This document shows, in pieces, positions 23,425 to 31,939 of a stretch of 64,000 nt of DNA. The notes under the pieces were generated by a model, which saw only the letters and a list, made by a program, of their open reading frames with translations, had not been told where the DNA came from and did not search any database. The stretch is taken from contig CAJTQL010000013.1 of the NCBI GenBank assembly GCA_910578285.1, positions 1 through 64,000 of the forward strand, read 5' to 3'. The DNA comes from an uncultured Helicobacteraceae bacterium (GTDB lineage Bacteria; Campylobacterota; Campylobacteria; Campylobacterales; Helicobacteraceae). The position numbers were made by a program, and so were the translations under genes. Position 1 is the stretch's first letter, and each line of letters begins with the position of its first letter.

Positions 23425-24690
23425 ATGAAAAGGCTTTTGGTTTTCACAGCGCTTTGCAGCGCTTGGGTTTTTGCCGCAGATGAAGAAAGCAGCGCACTTG
23501 AGAAGGCATTCAAAGAAGGTAGCGCAAGCGGGCATATCGGCTTGTATGGGCAATATAAAAAGCTTGGCAAGAATGTGCTCAACACGAATACAAAGGGGCA
23601 GACAAGCAACAAATCAGGCTATCTTGCCCCAAGCGCCTCGTTTGTGTACTCCACAGCGCCGCTGCATGGAATCTCATTTGCTGCTGGGGCGTGGGCGACA
23701 GATTCGATTTACGAGAAGCTCGATGGCGATTATAATGGCTCTTATGGCAATGCCGAAGGGATTGTCGAATCCAATGTGATGTTGCATGTGATGCGCGCAA
23801 AGGTCGAGCACGAGGGGCTTGGATTCGTGTCGTATGGGCGTCAAGAAGTCGATTTGGAATGGGCTGTGGGTTATATTCAAGGGCTTGTGGCAAATGTTAC
23901 GCCGATTGCAAATTTGAGCATTACTGCGTTTTGGGCACAAAAATATGCACAAGTAGGGTTTGATGAGATTTCATCTCAATTTTTAAACATGAACGATAAT
24001 AAAGGCATTCAAGGGCTTGATATTTCCTATATAATTGCTGATATTCTTACAATTAATCCTTATTATTATTATGCTGATTCGCTGTTGCAGATTCCGGGCA
24101 TTAAACTCACGGCTGATGTGAGCGCGGGAATTGTGCAATCGAGTACGATGTTGCATTATGCGAAGAGTATTGTCGACAAAAGCGTTACAAATGGTACATA
24201 TCAGGGCAGTGTGCTTGGGCTCACAGGCGCAGACCTTGCAGGGCAAGAAGATGGGCAATGGATTCAGATTGAAGAAACAATCGCATTTCCGGCGATTGGA
24301 TTCCATATCGGCGCAGGCTATATCAAAACCGATAAAGACGGCGGCGGCGGATTGCTTGGCACATTTGATGACCACCAACCGCTCGAAGAGGGTAACCATA
24401 CTTTTGACCCCAATGCTTCCCAAGTCTATGTCTTTGTGGGCTATGAACTCGGAATATTCAATGCAGGCGTGATGTATGGCAACACGAGTTATGACGCAAC
24501 AAGCGCGATTACAGGAGCGATTGAAGGCTTTAAGGAAAACGAAATCGATGTGAGCTTGGGGGTGACGTTGCCCTATAACCTAGGCATTGAGCTTCTCTAT
24601 GCTTATGTTGACGATGATTTCAAGGAACTTGATGGCGCAAAACCCGGTAGTTATAATCTCCTCAAAGGGCTTGTGAGCTGGAGATTCTAA
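23425..24690 (+). CDS. Outer membrane porin, Opr/MOMP-like family
   Basis: 421-residue beta-barrel protein of the epsilonproteobacterial Opr porin family. It has a signal peptide (MKRLLVFTALCSAWVFAADE), many alternating amphipathic strands, repeated YGRQ-, GAGY- and GVMYG-like turns, and ends in SWRF with the C-terminal Phe required by the barrel assembly machinery. I chose the ATG at 23425 because it follows AAAAGGAGATAGCTTT; an upstream in-frame ATG at 23335 would place the promoter inside the gene. It is single, with its own promoter. Substrate unknown. Confidence 0.88.
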   Translation: MKRLLVFTALCSAWVFAADEESSALEKAFKEGSASGHIGLYGQYKKLGKNVLNTNTKGQTSNKSGYLAPSASFVYSTAPLHGISFAAGAWATDSIYEKLDGDYNGSYGNAEGIVESNVMLHVMRAKVEHEGLGFVSYGRQEVDLEWAVGYIQGLVANVTPIANLSITAFWAQKYAQVGFDEISSQFLNMNDNKGIQGLDISYIIADILTINPYYYYADSLLQIPGIKLTADVSAGIVQSSTMLHYAKSIVDKSVTNGTYQGSVLGLTGADLAGQEDGQWIQIEETIAFPAIGFHIGAGYIKTDKDGGGGLLGTFDDHQPLEEGNHTFDPNASQVYVFVGYELGIFNAGVMYGNTSYDATSAITGAIEGFKENEIDVSLGVTLPYNLGIELLYAYVDDDFKELDGAKPGSYNLLKGLVSWRF

Positions 24691-24823
24691 AAATATAGTG
24701 ATTTTTTTGTGTGCAATGGGGCGAATTTGCGCGCATGTTGTGTTAGCTTTATGTGTGTTTCAGGTTTCGTTTGTTATAGTTTTATGGTACTTGTAAACAT
24801 CGAATAGTAGCTGGAGGTGGTTT

Positions 24824-26275
24824 ATGCTGCGACAAACACGAGGAGATGCAGACGTTTCAAAAATCATCGATTTTGAGACGGCAATCCTCAATCCAAGTGC
24901 GGATTTTGGCGGATTGTTTGCCCCAGAACGCTTGCCTGTGCTCAATACCATCGAAATGCGCAAATTACAAAAGCTGTCCTATGCCGACTTCACAAAAGAG
25001 ATTTTCTCATTCTTAGAAATCGAGCTCGATTCAGCCATTTTGGAAAATGCGCTTTCGACCTATCGCCGCTTCGATAATCCAAATGAGCCTGTGGCTTTGC
25101 ACAAAGTCCATGATTCTCTTTATATTCAGGAGCTTTTTCATGGACCCACGCGCGCGTTTAAGGACATGGCGCTACAACCTTTCGGGGCGATTTTGTGCGC
25201 GCTTGCTAAAAAGCGCAATGAACGTTATCTGATTCTTGTCGCAACGAGTGGCGACACAGGACCTGCCACACTCCAAGCGTTCCAAAACGATGACAATGTT
25301 TGTGTTGTATGCCTCTATCCCAAAAATGGAACAAGCGATGTGCAACGTCGTCAGATGACGACTATCAATGCGCGCAATGTTCGCGTTCTTGGAATCGACG
25401 GCAATTTCGATGATGCGCAAAGTGCGCTCAAGAGTCTGCTTGCTGATGATGGATTCAAACAAGCACTTGACTTGAGGAGATTCCGACTTTCTGCGGCGAA
25501 TTCTGTCAATTTTGGGCGGATTATCTTTCAGATTGTCTATCATGCTTACACATCGCTTTGTTTTCCTGAACGTGGCGTTGACATCATTATCCCAAGCGGC
25601 AATTTTGGCAATGCGCTTGGCGCGTTTTATGCAAAGTTGATTGGATTTGATATTGGCAAGATTATCATCGCGAGCAACGCGAATAATGTTTTGACAGACT
25701 GGATTACACGTGGCGTGTATGACATCAAAGAGCGCACACTCAAACAGACGCAATCACCCGCTATGGATATTCTTAAAAGCTCAAATGTTGAGCGCATTCT
25801 CTATGCGCTTTTTGGCGCAAGCCGCACGCGCGAGCTGCTCGAATCGCTTGATAGCAAGAAAATCTATGCCCTAAGCGCAAAAGAGTTTATGGAAATCCAA
25901 AATTATTTTGATGCGACATTCTGTACTGATGAAGAATGCCGCTTGTTTATCTCGCGCTATGCGAAGCTCGGGCATCTTGTCGACCCCCACACCGCCACGG
26001 CGCTCAAGGCATATGAGCAGTTTAATATCCTAAGCAATCGTATCAAGGTTGTTGTCTCGACAGCGGAATGGACGAAATTTGCTCCCACTGTTGCACAGGC
26101 TCTTGGCAAGGGCAAGCTAGATGACAAGGAGGCTCTTGCATTTGTGGCAAAAACGTTCAATGCGCCAATTGCCCCGAGTATTGAATCTCTCTTTGACAAA
26201 GAGGAGATTCATGACAAAACGCTTGCACCAAGCCAGATTAAGGGGGATATTTTGGATTGGGTTGCGACACTTTGA
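24824..26275 (+). CDS. thrC: Threonine synthase
   Basis: PLP enzyme converting O-phosphohomoserine to threonine. The PLP lysine is Lys113 in GPTRAFKDMA, the phosphate-binding SGDTGPAT follows, and SGNFGNALGAFYA and VVVSTAEWTKF complete the fold. 483 residues matches the ThrC II type. The start follows GGAGGTGGTTT. A TATAGT box about 47 bases upstream may be its promoter. It is followed by a separate promoter for the next gene. Confidence 0.93.
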   Translation: MLRQTRGDADVSKIIDFETAILNPSADFGGLFAPERLPVLNTIEMRKLQKLSYADFTKEIFSFLEIELDSAILENALSTYRRFDNPNEPVALHKVHDSLYIQELFHGPTRAFKDMALQPFGAILCALAKKRNERYLILVATSGDTGPATLQAFQNDDNVCVVCLYPKNGTSDVQRRQMTTINARNVRVLGIDGNFDDAQSALKSLLADDGFKQALDLRRFRLSAANSVNFGRIIFQIVYHAYTSLCFPERGVDIIIPSGNFGNALGAFYAKLIGFDIGKIIIASNANNVLTDWITRGVYDIKERTLKQTQSPAMDILKSSNVERILYALFGASRTRELLESLDSKKIYALSAKEFMEIQNYFDATFCTDEECRLFISRYAKLGHLVDPHTATALKAYEQFNILSNRIKVVVSTAEWTKFAPTVAQALGKGKLDDKEALAFVAKTFNAPIAPSIESLFDKEEIHDKTLAPSQIKGDILDWVATL

Positions 26276-26287
26276 GCAGTTTTATGC

Positions 26288-26293
26288 TATAAT
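26288..26293 (+). promoter_or_regulatory. Extended -10 promoter of the DUF3373 gene
   Basis: TTATGCTATAAT: a perfect extended -10 (TGCTATAAT) 26 bases before the ATG at 26319 and 13 bases after the thrC stop. Confidence 0.6.
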
Positions 26294-26318
26294 CGACTAA
26301 AAAAGGGAGAAAGAAAGA

Positions 26319-27743
26319 ATGCGTAGAACACCATTACTTCTAACAACAGCTTTGGCACTCAATATGACGTTTGCTGCTGACCCGACATTGCAGAGTTTGC
26401 AGAATCAAATTAACGATTTGCAGCAGCGGCTTGATGAAGCGGAAGAGCGGGCTGATGAGATTGAATTTGAGGCAACTTTGAGCAAAGTTAAGTTTGGATT
26501 AGAATTTTCTAATAGTATCTCAAATTTCAATACTTCTAATGGGAATGGAACGACTAACCATAATAATGGCAAATTTGCAACCGAGCTTCATCTTAATATG
26601 AACGCGCAAGTCAATGATAGGACAAAATTTTCTGGGCGTTTGTCTGTGATGCGTGGTTGGGGCGATATGGGTTGGTCAAAATTGCCCATGGAGATTTCCA
26701 CAGGGCGCACAGCAGATGGCGGTCCCATTGTCTTTTTGGAACGCGCTTATGTTGATTATATCATTCTCAATGGATTCCATGCGACAATCGGGCGGCAGCC
26801 CGCAACCGATGGTCCGGGAAGCAACCTGCGCAACAATTCAGGGCGGCTATCAACCTATCCCGCATTGCTTGTCAATCTTTTGGGAGATGCGCTCATCTTT
26901 ACCTATGCTCCAGACTATTTTGATGTTTCGCAGCTCACATTCCGCGCAGGGTATTCGAAATTCTATCAATGGGTTGAGGGGAGTGGGTCAAGCGAACATT
27001 TCACAGGCACGCAAAAAGACAGCGATGGTGATTTGCTATTTGTCGAGGTTGAGGGCAAGCTGCCGCTTGGCGCGCTTGGCGACAACCTTGCGATTCTAAG
27101 CTATATCCAAACAATCAATTATAGCGTCCCAATCAATACGCCAACACTCTCGCTTGGACCCGTAAATATAGGCGATATTCAGGTGGTGAATCTGCATTTT
27201 GAAAACAACAAAATGCTTGGGCTTCCGTTCTCATGGTTTGTGAGTGGAAGCTATTTCAATGCCAAAGCGGACAATGGCGATGATGCGGCGCGCAAAGTTG
27301 CAAGCGCAAATGGAATCAGCATCGAAACCCGCGCACAGCTTGATAGCGTGGTGGCACAAAGCGGTGGCAACGCGTCTTTGCAACAGCTCCAAGCAGCTGC
27401 AGATAGGCTCAAGCTCAATAACGAGAACGCATTTGCAATCCATGCGGGCGCACGTGTTGATTTGCCGCTTGATTTTAAGATTGGTTATGAATATTTTCAT
27501 GGTAGCCGCTATTGGTATGCGTTTAGCCGCCCAAGTATTCATGACCCGCTTGATTTTCGTAACACACGAGGTGATGTGCATGACATCTACCTAATTTATC
27601 AGCTTGATTTCAATCAATTCTTGCGCGCAAGCTATACGAATATCCACAACAAATATTCTAATAATGGGCTTGCTTTTGGTGGTGCAGACCCTGTAGATCG
27701 TACAGCTGAAATCTTTATGCTGATGTATAATCTTAAATTCTAA
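26319..27743 (+). CDS. DUF3373 family outer membrane protein
   Basis: 474 residues. Signal peptide (MRRTPLLLTTALALNMTFAA), then a short coiled coil (LQNQINDLQQRLDEAEERAD), then a long beta barrel ending YNLKF with terminal Phe. The coiled coil before the barrel, the DRTKFSGRLSVMRGWGD segment and LERAYVDYII match DUF3373 proteins of epsilonproteobacteria. Function unknown. Good site (GGGAGAAAGAA). The small secreted protein gene follows 10 bases downstream and likely belongs to the same transcript. Confidence 0.85.
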   Translation: MRRTPLLLTTALALNMTFAADPTLQSLQNQINDLQQRLDEAEERADEIEFEATLSKVKFGLEFSNSISNFNTSNGNGTTNHNNGKFATELHLNMNAQVNDRTKFSGRLSVMRGWGDMGWSKLPMEISTGRTADGGPIVFLERAYVDYIILNGFHATIGRQPATDGPGSNLRNNSGRLSTYPALLVNLLGDALIFTYAPDYFDVSQLTFRAGYSKFYQWVEGSGSSEHFTGTQKDSDGDLLFVEVEGKLPLGALGDNLAILSYIQTINYSVPINTPTLSLGPVNIGDIQVVNLHFENNKMLGLPFSWFVSGSYFNAKADNGDDAARKVASANGISIETRAQLDSVVAQSGGNASLQQLQAAADRLKLNNENAFAIHAGARVDLPLDFKIGYEYFHGSRYWYAFSRPSIHDPLDFRNTRGDVHDIYLIYQLDFNQFLRASYTNIHNKYSNNGLAFGGADPVDRTAEIFMLMYNLKF

Positions 27744-27753
27744 GGAAGTTAGA

Positions 27754-28002
27754 ATGATACGAAAGATTTTATTATCTTTTGCATTGACATGTTTTATGGG
27801 AGCTTCATTTGCCTATGCAGAAGATTGTGGCACGTTGATAAGTAAATACAAAGCCCCAGACCCAAGCAAAAAAACGATGGCGCAGCTCAAGCGGTGGGTA
27901 TCGCGCAAACTCGAGAACAATGCTGATGCGAGCATGCTTGAGACATGTTTGATTGCGCAAGCAGCCGATAACCCCAATAAAGATCAAGTTGCCGGAAAAT
28001 AA
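27754..28002 (+). CDS. Small secreted protein, 82 aa
   Basis: Signal peptide MIRKILLSFALTCFMGASFA followed by a mature part of about 60 residues with two cysteines (EDCGTL and LETCLIAQAA) that could form a disulfide. No family recognised. It follows the DUF3373 barrel gene closely and may be a periplasmic partner. A third gene starts 13 bases later. Confidence 0.65.
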   Translation: MIRKILLSFALTCFMGASFAYAEDCGTLISKYKAPDPSKKTMAQLKRWVSRKLENNADASMLETCLIAQAADNPNKDQVAGK

Positions 28003-28014
28003 TGGTTGTGAGCA

Positions 28015-28431
28015 ATGGCACAAGGGCAGATTCAAGACATCGTGTTGCGCCTTTGCGCTCAAGCCATTAAAGAGGCAGAGCCTTATATTCTCGATTATTC
28101 CGAAACAAGCATCGCTGTTTTGGACAAAGTGTTGCGCCGCCACCAAAAAGAATTACAAGCCCACGCGCACAAAGACGAGGAGACTTGGCAGCTTACATCG
28201 ATGTATGGCGCATATATCGGCACGATGTTGCTATCAAATGGATTATCGCAATGTGGCTATGCTTGGAAGCTGACGAAAGAAAATCTGCTTGTTTTGCAAA
28301 GCGATGTACGTTCTCTCTCGCCCCTTGCAAAAGTGTATCATTGTCTGTGTAATGCGGAAAAGATAGAGACATTCTATCATGGCGCGCTTGCCCTCGCACG
28401 CGAAGAGGGCACAAAACAAGGGCGATTATAG
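28015..28431 (+). CDS. Hypothetical protein, 138 aa
   Basis: Soluble helical protein. The segment WQLTSMYGAYIGTMLLSNGL with GYAWKLTKENLL resembles small conserved proteins of the DUF3806 type, but I would not assign it. There is no good Shine-Dalgarno before the ATG, so translation may depend on the upstream gene. Its 3' end overlaps the convergent gene at 28426 by six bases. Confidence 0.6.
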   Translation: MAQGQIQDIVLRLCAQAIKEAEPYILDYSETSIAVLDKVLRRHQKELQAHAHKDEETWQLTSMYGAYIGTMLLSNGLSQCGYAWKLTKENLLVLQSDVRSLSPLAKVYHCLCNAEKIETFYHGALALAREEGTKQGRL

Positions 28432-29025
28432 CCCCTGTGCTTGGGCAATCTGTTGTTGGAGTGTCATCATCTCAGCAATGCGCACGCTACGTTCAACGGA
28501 GAGGTAGCGCATCATCGCTTCACGAATGTTTGCCTTATCGGCTTCGCTTTTGCCATTGTTTGTGTTTGCATTGGTGCTATCTGCTGATTGTGCGGCAGAT
28601 TCTGCTCGCGCTGCAACTTCGGCGCGCGCCATGTCTGCTACGCTTGCAGCCAGCCCTGCGCTTGCTGTGCTGTTCATATTGTTTTGCCCAACAAGCACAC
28701 TTTTCATTGAGTTTGTTGAGCCAGTCGAGAGGCTCTTAATCTGTTGGTCGAGCCTTGCTAGCTCGGCTTCTGTGCTTTGTAGTCGGCTTTTGAGTGCATT
28801 GAGTGTTTTTTCGCTCAATGCTGTTGTAGCGTTTGCGAGCTCACCATTTGCATTAAGTTTGTCAAGTTCATCTTGGGAGGTGATGGCTTGAGCTGTGGGA
28901 TTTGTAGCATTATTCCCTTGTTCTGCAAGTTTTTCGGAATCTTTGTCTTTATTCGACTCCATTTTGCTATAATTTGCAAGTCTTTCGTAAGGATTGCTTG
29001 TATTCATCAAATTGAGCTGTGTCAT
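28426..29025 (-). CDS. Hypothetical coiled-coil protein
   Basis: 199 residues, low in aromatic residues and rich in Ala, Asn, Ser and Glu. A coiled coil spans roughly residues 68-100 (ALKSRLQSTEAELARLDQQI). A second helical stretch lies at 125-150. The start has a strong site (AAAAGGAGTAACCC). No signal peptide or membrane segment. The composition (ASN/ANTNN) is like flagellar or secretion accessory proteins, but nothing specific identifies it. Confidence 0.6.
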   Translation of the reverse strand: MTQLNLMNTSNPYERLANYSKMESNKDKDSEKLAEQGNNATNPTAQAITSQDELDKLNANGELANATTALSEKTLNALKSRLQSTEAELARLDQQIKSLSTGSTNSMKSVLVGQNNMNSTASAGLAASVADMARAEVAARAESAAQSADSTNANTNNGKSEADKANIREAMMRYLSVERSVRIAEMMTLQQQIAQAQGL

Positions 29026-29096
29026 GGGTTACTCCTTTTGCGTTCTTGATGTCAATAAAGCAATAAGTGTTCCATGTTTATTTATTCCCCAAAGGT

Positions 29097-29102
29097 TATA
29101 AT
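29097..29102 (+). promoter_or_regulatory. -10 element before the 167-aa gene
   Basis: TATAAT in GGTTATAATATAG, 24 bases upstream of the ATG at 29126; the divergent coiled-coil gene starts 72 bases away. Confidence 0.5.
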
Positions 29103-29125
29103 ATAGTAAAAGAGAAAGGAACAAA

Positions 29126-29629
29126 ATGTTGCAAATTCCGATATTGCTCGACCTTCGCGAGGCGTATCAAGAGATTGCTCCAAAGCTACAAGCCGCACTG
29201 CAGACGCATTGTGGAGAATCCCCACAATGTTTCGAGATTGTCGCTGATGATTGGAACAGCGCCAACCACGTGCTTGCGCTGCCAACGTCGGGCTGCTCGC
29301 TCGCAGCGCTGTTGCGCTCCTCGCCCTTTGCGCCTAGCACTGATTGTTTGTTGCCAAGCGATTGCGAGCTTTTGTGCCTCAACCAAATTGTGCATCGCAC
29401 ACCCAATCCAAACGACCTTTTGCGCCCTCTTTGTGCGCATGGATTCACGTTTTTTTGTCTCATCGAGCTCAAAAAGTCGCTCAAGAATCCCTATCCAGCC
29501 CAAACAGCGGGTGTATTTGGGTATGGCAGCGATGAGGGCAGTGTTTGTGAGCTGCTGCAAAGCTGCTATTGCGAGATTTGCGCTCGCTTTGAATCGCGCG
29601 GGGTTTTTTGTTTGCTTGCGAGGATATAA
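29126..29629 (+). CDS. Hypothetical cysteine-rich protein, 167 aa
   Basis: Good ribosome binding site (AGAAAGGAACAAA) and a promoter box just upstream support this gene. The protein has about twelve cysteines scattered along it (for example SGCSLAALL, DCLLPSDCELLC, CELLQSCYCEIC), unusual for a cytoplasmic protein of this size, with no signal peptide. No family recognised. A role in metal or redox binding is conceivable, not shown. Confidence 0.55.
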   Translation: MLQIPILLDLREAYQEIAPKLQAALQTHCGESPQCFEIVADDWNSANHVLALPTSGCSLAALLRSSPFAPSTDCLLPSDCELLCLNQIVHRTPNPNDLLRPLCAHGFTFFCLIELKKSLKNPYPAQTAGVFGYGSDEGSVCELLQSCYCEICARFESRGVFCLLARI

Positions 29630-29641
29630 TGCGGATTTTGC

Positions 29642-29730
29642 GTCATTGCAAGCCCGCGAAGCAGGTGCGACAATCTATCGTATCGGGCAACCAAACACGT
29701 AGATTGCTTTGGCTGTCGCCTCGCAATGAT
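29642..29730. repeat. GTCATTGCRAG-type dispersed palindromic repeat
   Basis: Starts GTCATTGCAAGC and ends CTCGCAATGAT; internal ATCGGGCAACC and AGATTGCTTTGG recur in other copies. First of three repeat units packed into the gene-free stretch 29630-30168. Confidence 0.7.
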
Positions 29731-29738
29731 GTCAAAAT

Positions 29739-29792
29739 GGAGGTGCGACTTTAGTCGCACGCCAAAAGTGCGGTTAATAAAACCGCACCTCC
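29739..29792. repeat. GGAGGTGCG...CGCACCTCC two-hairpin element
   Basis: The element is bounded by GGAGGTGCG and CGCACCTCC in inverted orientation. Inside are two further hairpins: GTGCGACTTTAGTCGCAC, and GTGCGGTTAATAAAACCGCAC minus its outermost bases. It can therefore fold as one long stem or as two short ones. Related copies: 31836-31884, 35464-35485 (partial) and 23117-23141 (minimal). I find no open frame. Confidence 0.7.
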
Positions 29793-29869
29793 GAATCATG
29801 GGGGTAATTTTTACGGTATGGCGCGCCTCACGTCTTTCCTCCTCCCTTGCGAAGGGGGCTAGGGGGTGG

Positions 29870-29972
29870 GTCATTGCGAGCGAGTGTAACGAGCGTGGCA
29901 ATCAACGAGTAAAGAATCCCAAACGAGCATTCAAACACGCTTAATTGCTTCGGGCAATCTTTTGCAATGATA
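29870..29972. repeat. GTCATTGCGAG-type repeat with longer interior
   Basis: Starts GTCATTGCGAGCGAGTG, ends TTTGCAATGAT. Directly before it (29839-29869) is a C/G-rich piece (CCTCCCTTGCGAAGGGGG) related to the block at 279-358. From 29973 to 30168 the sequence is AT-rich without repeats or credible genes; it presumably carries the promoter of the gene at 30169. Confidence 0.65.
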
Positions 29973-30168
29973 AATGACTGCGCTTCTCAATTTGGGCAAT
30001 CAAATGCTTGCAGATGCTAAGATTCTGATTTTATTTGCCGATATAGCTGTAAGCTAGCGCTTCATGGGGCTTAGAAGTTTGTTGGGTTATAGATTCAACA
30101 ATATTTAAGCATAAAATTGCTAGAATGCTTCTTATATCCTTAGTTGGCAAATTTATCACAAAGCAGAG

Positions 30169-30510
30169 ATGATGAAGAAATCTCTAGTAACATTTACAAT
30201 GTTCGCGTTGCTTGGAAGTTTTGCATTTGCTGCAGACGCAGATGAGGTTGATTTTCTTAGCTCAATAAGCAATGGAGCAATCAGCGACAAAGATGCGATT
30301 GTGCTTAACAATGCACAAAAGCAAGAGATAGTTGGGGGATACCATTACTTGAATGGGACATTGAGTGGTTTTTCATGGCATGCAATCAAAAACTTCAGCT
30401 ATTACAACTATCTTCACAATCAAGCAATAAAAGAAGGACGCCCCGTAACTGTGCGTCCTTATGGTAATGCGCTAACCAGGCCTTATGGTGGCATTTATTT
30501 GCGAAGATAA
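30169..30510 (+). CDS. Small secreted protein with a double-glycine-like motif
   Basis: 113 residues with a signal peptide (MMKKSLVTFTMFALLGSFAFAADA). In the middle is VLNNAQKQEIVGGY, similar to the leader end (LxxxELxxIxGG) of double-glycine bacteriocin and peptide precursors. The C-terminal part has two PYG repeats (RPYGNALTRPYGG) and a basic end YLRR. Having both a Sec signal and a GG-like motif is unusual. The gene is preceded by only a weak site (GCAGAG), and a second ATG follows the first. Function unknown; it heads the island of secreted and Ca2+-loop proteins. Confidence 0.6.
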   Translation: MMKKSLVTFTMFALLGSFAFAADADEVDFLSSISNGAISDKDAIVLNNAQKQEIVGGYHYLNGTLSGFSWHAIKNFSYYNYLHNQAIKEGRPVTVRPYGNALTRPYGGIYLRR

Positions 30511-30517
30511 TCACACT

Positions 30518-30545
30518 CCCCCCTATGGGGGGGACAAGGAGTCCC
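30518..30545 (+). promoter_or_regulatory. Competing hairpins around the Shine-Dalgarno of the EF-hand gene
   Basis: C6 (30518-30523), TAT, then G7 (30527-30533) can form a strong stem. The last three G plus AC (GGGAC, 30531-30535) can instead pair with GTCCC (30541-30545), leaving the Shine-Dalgarno AAGGA (30536-30540) in the loop, just before ATG at 30547. The two structures share G residues and exclude each other. Slippage in the C or G run would change the balance. A regulatory role is inferred from structure alone. Confidence 0.45.
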
Positions 30546-30546
30546 A

Positions 30547-31740
30547 ATGCCAATTGCAAACACCTATCAATTCTTGCAGCATGCTGCTTTTGCAGCAATG
30601 CACTTTTCGCCTTATGAACGTTCACAAAAAGACATTCAAAAAGAAGAACAACTTGATAACGCCTTGCTTGAGAATTTTGGTGGAGAAAAATTCCAATCTC
30701 TTGCCGATTTTAATCTTTTTAAAGTGAGCGATTCAAATCAATCAGCACCCAATACTACGACTGTATTGTTTGATGATATGATGAGTGGAACTCGTGTTAC
30801 TCTTGATTTAACCAATGATAATATCAAACGATTACAAGCCAAATTTGACCCAAAAGATTTTGCTAAACGTACTGATGGCATAATTCGCCTAAGTGGTAAA
30901 GCCGAAGCTTTTGTGAGTGGTTGGTTTGGCGATATTGCTTATCGGCAAAATTATCTTGGTGCAGACAAAGATAATAATGGCAAGATTGACACTCTTGAAG
31001 AATTTGTAAAAATTAAAAGCTTTACAGGTGGATTATTTCTATATAATCCTAAGGAAAAGATAGCAACAGACCAAGAAGTAAGCAGCTATATTTCATGCGA
31101 GATGAGAGGCTTCGATGATAATGTGCTTGCATCAAAGTTTCATCAATTCATGCGTTCTGACAGAACCACTCTTGCAGATGCGCTCAACACAATCTTGCGC
31201 AAAGATTCAAACCTTGATGGCATTCTTATGTCTATTGGAGAATATGGGAGTCTTGAAGACCATATGGAATGGCGCGATGAAGCATTTAGTGTAGCTTTTT
31301 ACATAAGAGAAGCGAATGCGCTAAATGATGATGGCAGCTCTGGGCTTGACCCACGAGAAATTTTATTATCCGCTGTGGGAACACTCATCAAACAACAAGA
31401 ATTGCTTCAAAAACTCAAGGCAAAGGGGTTGGGCAATCTTACCAACGAGGAAAAAGAGCTTTTGTCTGCAAGCTCGGTTTTTGCACAAAATACAACAGGT
31501 ATTTTTAGTGATGAAGACATCGAAGCAATTCAAAAAGAGCTTGAATATAAATCGTTGCAAGAGCTTAGTGAGATTACGGGGATTCCAGCCGATGAATTGC
31601 GCGAGGCTATTGTCAATTTTGCTCAAACTTTAGAGGGCTTTAGCAGCTATAATACTAGAATTGATAAAGAGCTTTTCCCTGTGATTTATGAAATTCGTAC
31701 GCATGTTCAAAGCACGACAACTTTTGATATGAAAGCCTAG
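30547..31740 (+). CDS. EF-hand-containing protein, paralogue of the gene at 551-1651
   Basis: 397 residues. Aligns with the 366-residue protein at the start of the window over most of its length: VLFDD, the block RLSGKAEAFVSGWFGDIAYR, and the repeat positions of both loops. The EF-hand loop is residues 140-151 (DKDNNGKIDTLE). A second loop-like segment (KDSNLDGILMSIGE) follows around residue 221. The C-terminal half is helical. No signal peptide. Its frame starts after AAGGAG, which sits in a hairpin loop. It is in a run with a small secreted protein before it and a secreted protein and a dockerin-like-loop protein after it. Confidence 0.82.
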   Translation: MPIANTYQFLQHAAFAAMHFSPYERSQKDIQKEEQLDNALLENFGGEKFQSLADFNLFKVSDSNQSAPNTTTVLFDDMMSGTRVTLDLTNDNIKRLQAKFDPKDFAKRTDGIIRLSGKAEAFVSGWFGDIAYRQNYLGADKDNNGKIDTLEEFVKIKSFTGGLFLYNPKEKIATDQEVSSYISCEMRGFDDNVLASKFHQFMRSDRTTLADALNTILRKDSNLDGILMSIGEYGSLEDHMEWRDEAFSVAFYIREANALNDDGSSGLDPREILLSAVGTLIKQQELLQKLKAKGLGNLTNEEKELLSASSVFAQNTTGIFSDEDIEAIQKELEYKSLQELSEITGIPADELREAIVNFAQTLEGFSSYNTRIDKELFPVIYEIRTHVQSTTTFDMKA

Positions 31741-31743
31741 CAT

Positions 31744-31835
31744 TAGAGATTCTAAGCCGTACTCGCGTAAGCGAGTAAAGAATCTCAAAGGATTGGAAAT
31801 AAGAGAGATGTTTCGGCTTGCCTCAACATAACAAT
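31744..31835. repeat. Dispersed repeat, inverted copy of the 159-237 type
   Basis: Ends GAGATGTTTCGGCTTGCCTCAACATAAC, the reverse complement pattern of the ATGTTGAGCGAAGCGAAACAT element. It contains GCGTAAGCGAGTAAAGAATC. It directly follows the EF-hand gene and opens the gene-free stretch 31741-32337, which is filled with repeats. Confidence 0.5.
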
Positions 31836-31884
31836 GGAGGTGCGACTTTTGCACATCAATGTATGCGGTTAAAACCGCACCTCC
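31836..31884. repeat. GGAGGTGCG...CGCACCTCC element
   Basis: Bounded by GGAGGTGCG and CGCACCTCC, with GCGGTTAAAACCGC as inner hairpin. Shorter than the copy at 29739-29792 but with identical ends. Confidence 0.65.
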
Positions 31885-31939
31885 GATTCTGTCTAGTTTT
31901 CATATTAACTTGCGATTTCAAACTTTGCTTTTTTCTTCT

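Noticed and set aside
25172..25753. 193-codon minus-strand frame
   Set aside because: Antisense shadow of thrC.
30169..30510. Peptide exported by the T1SS at 55.7 kb as a double-glycine substrate
   Set aside because: The ABC protein has no C39 peptidase domain, so it would not process GG leaders.
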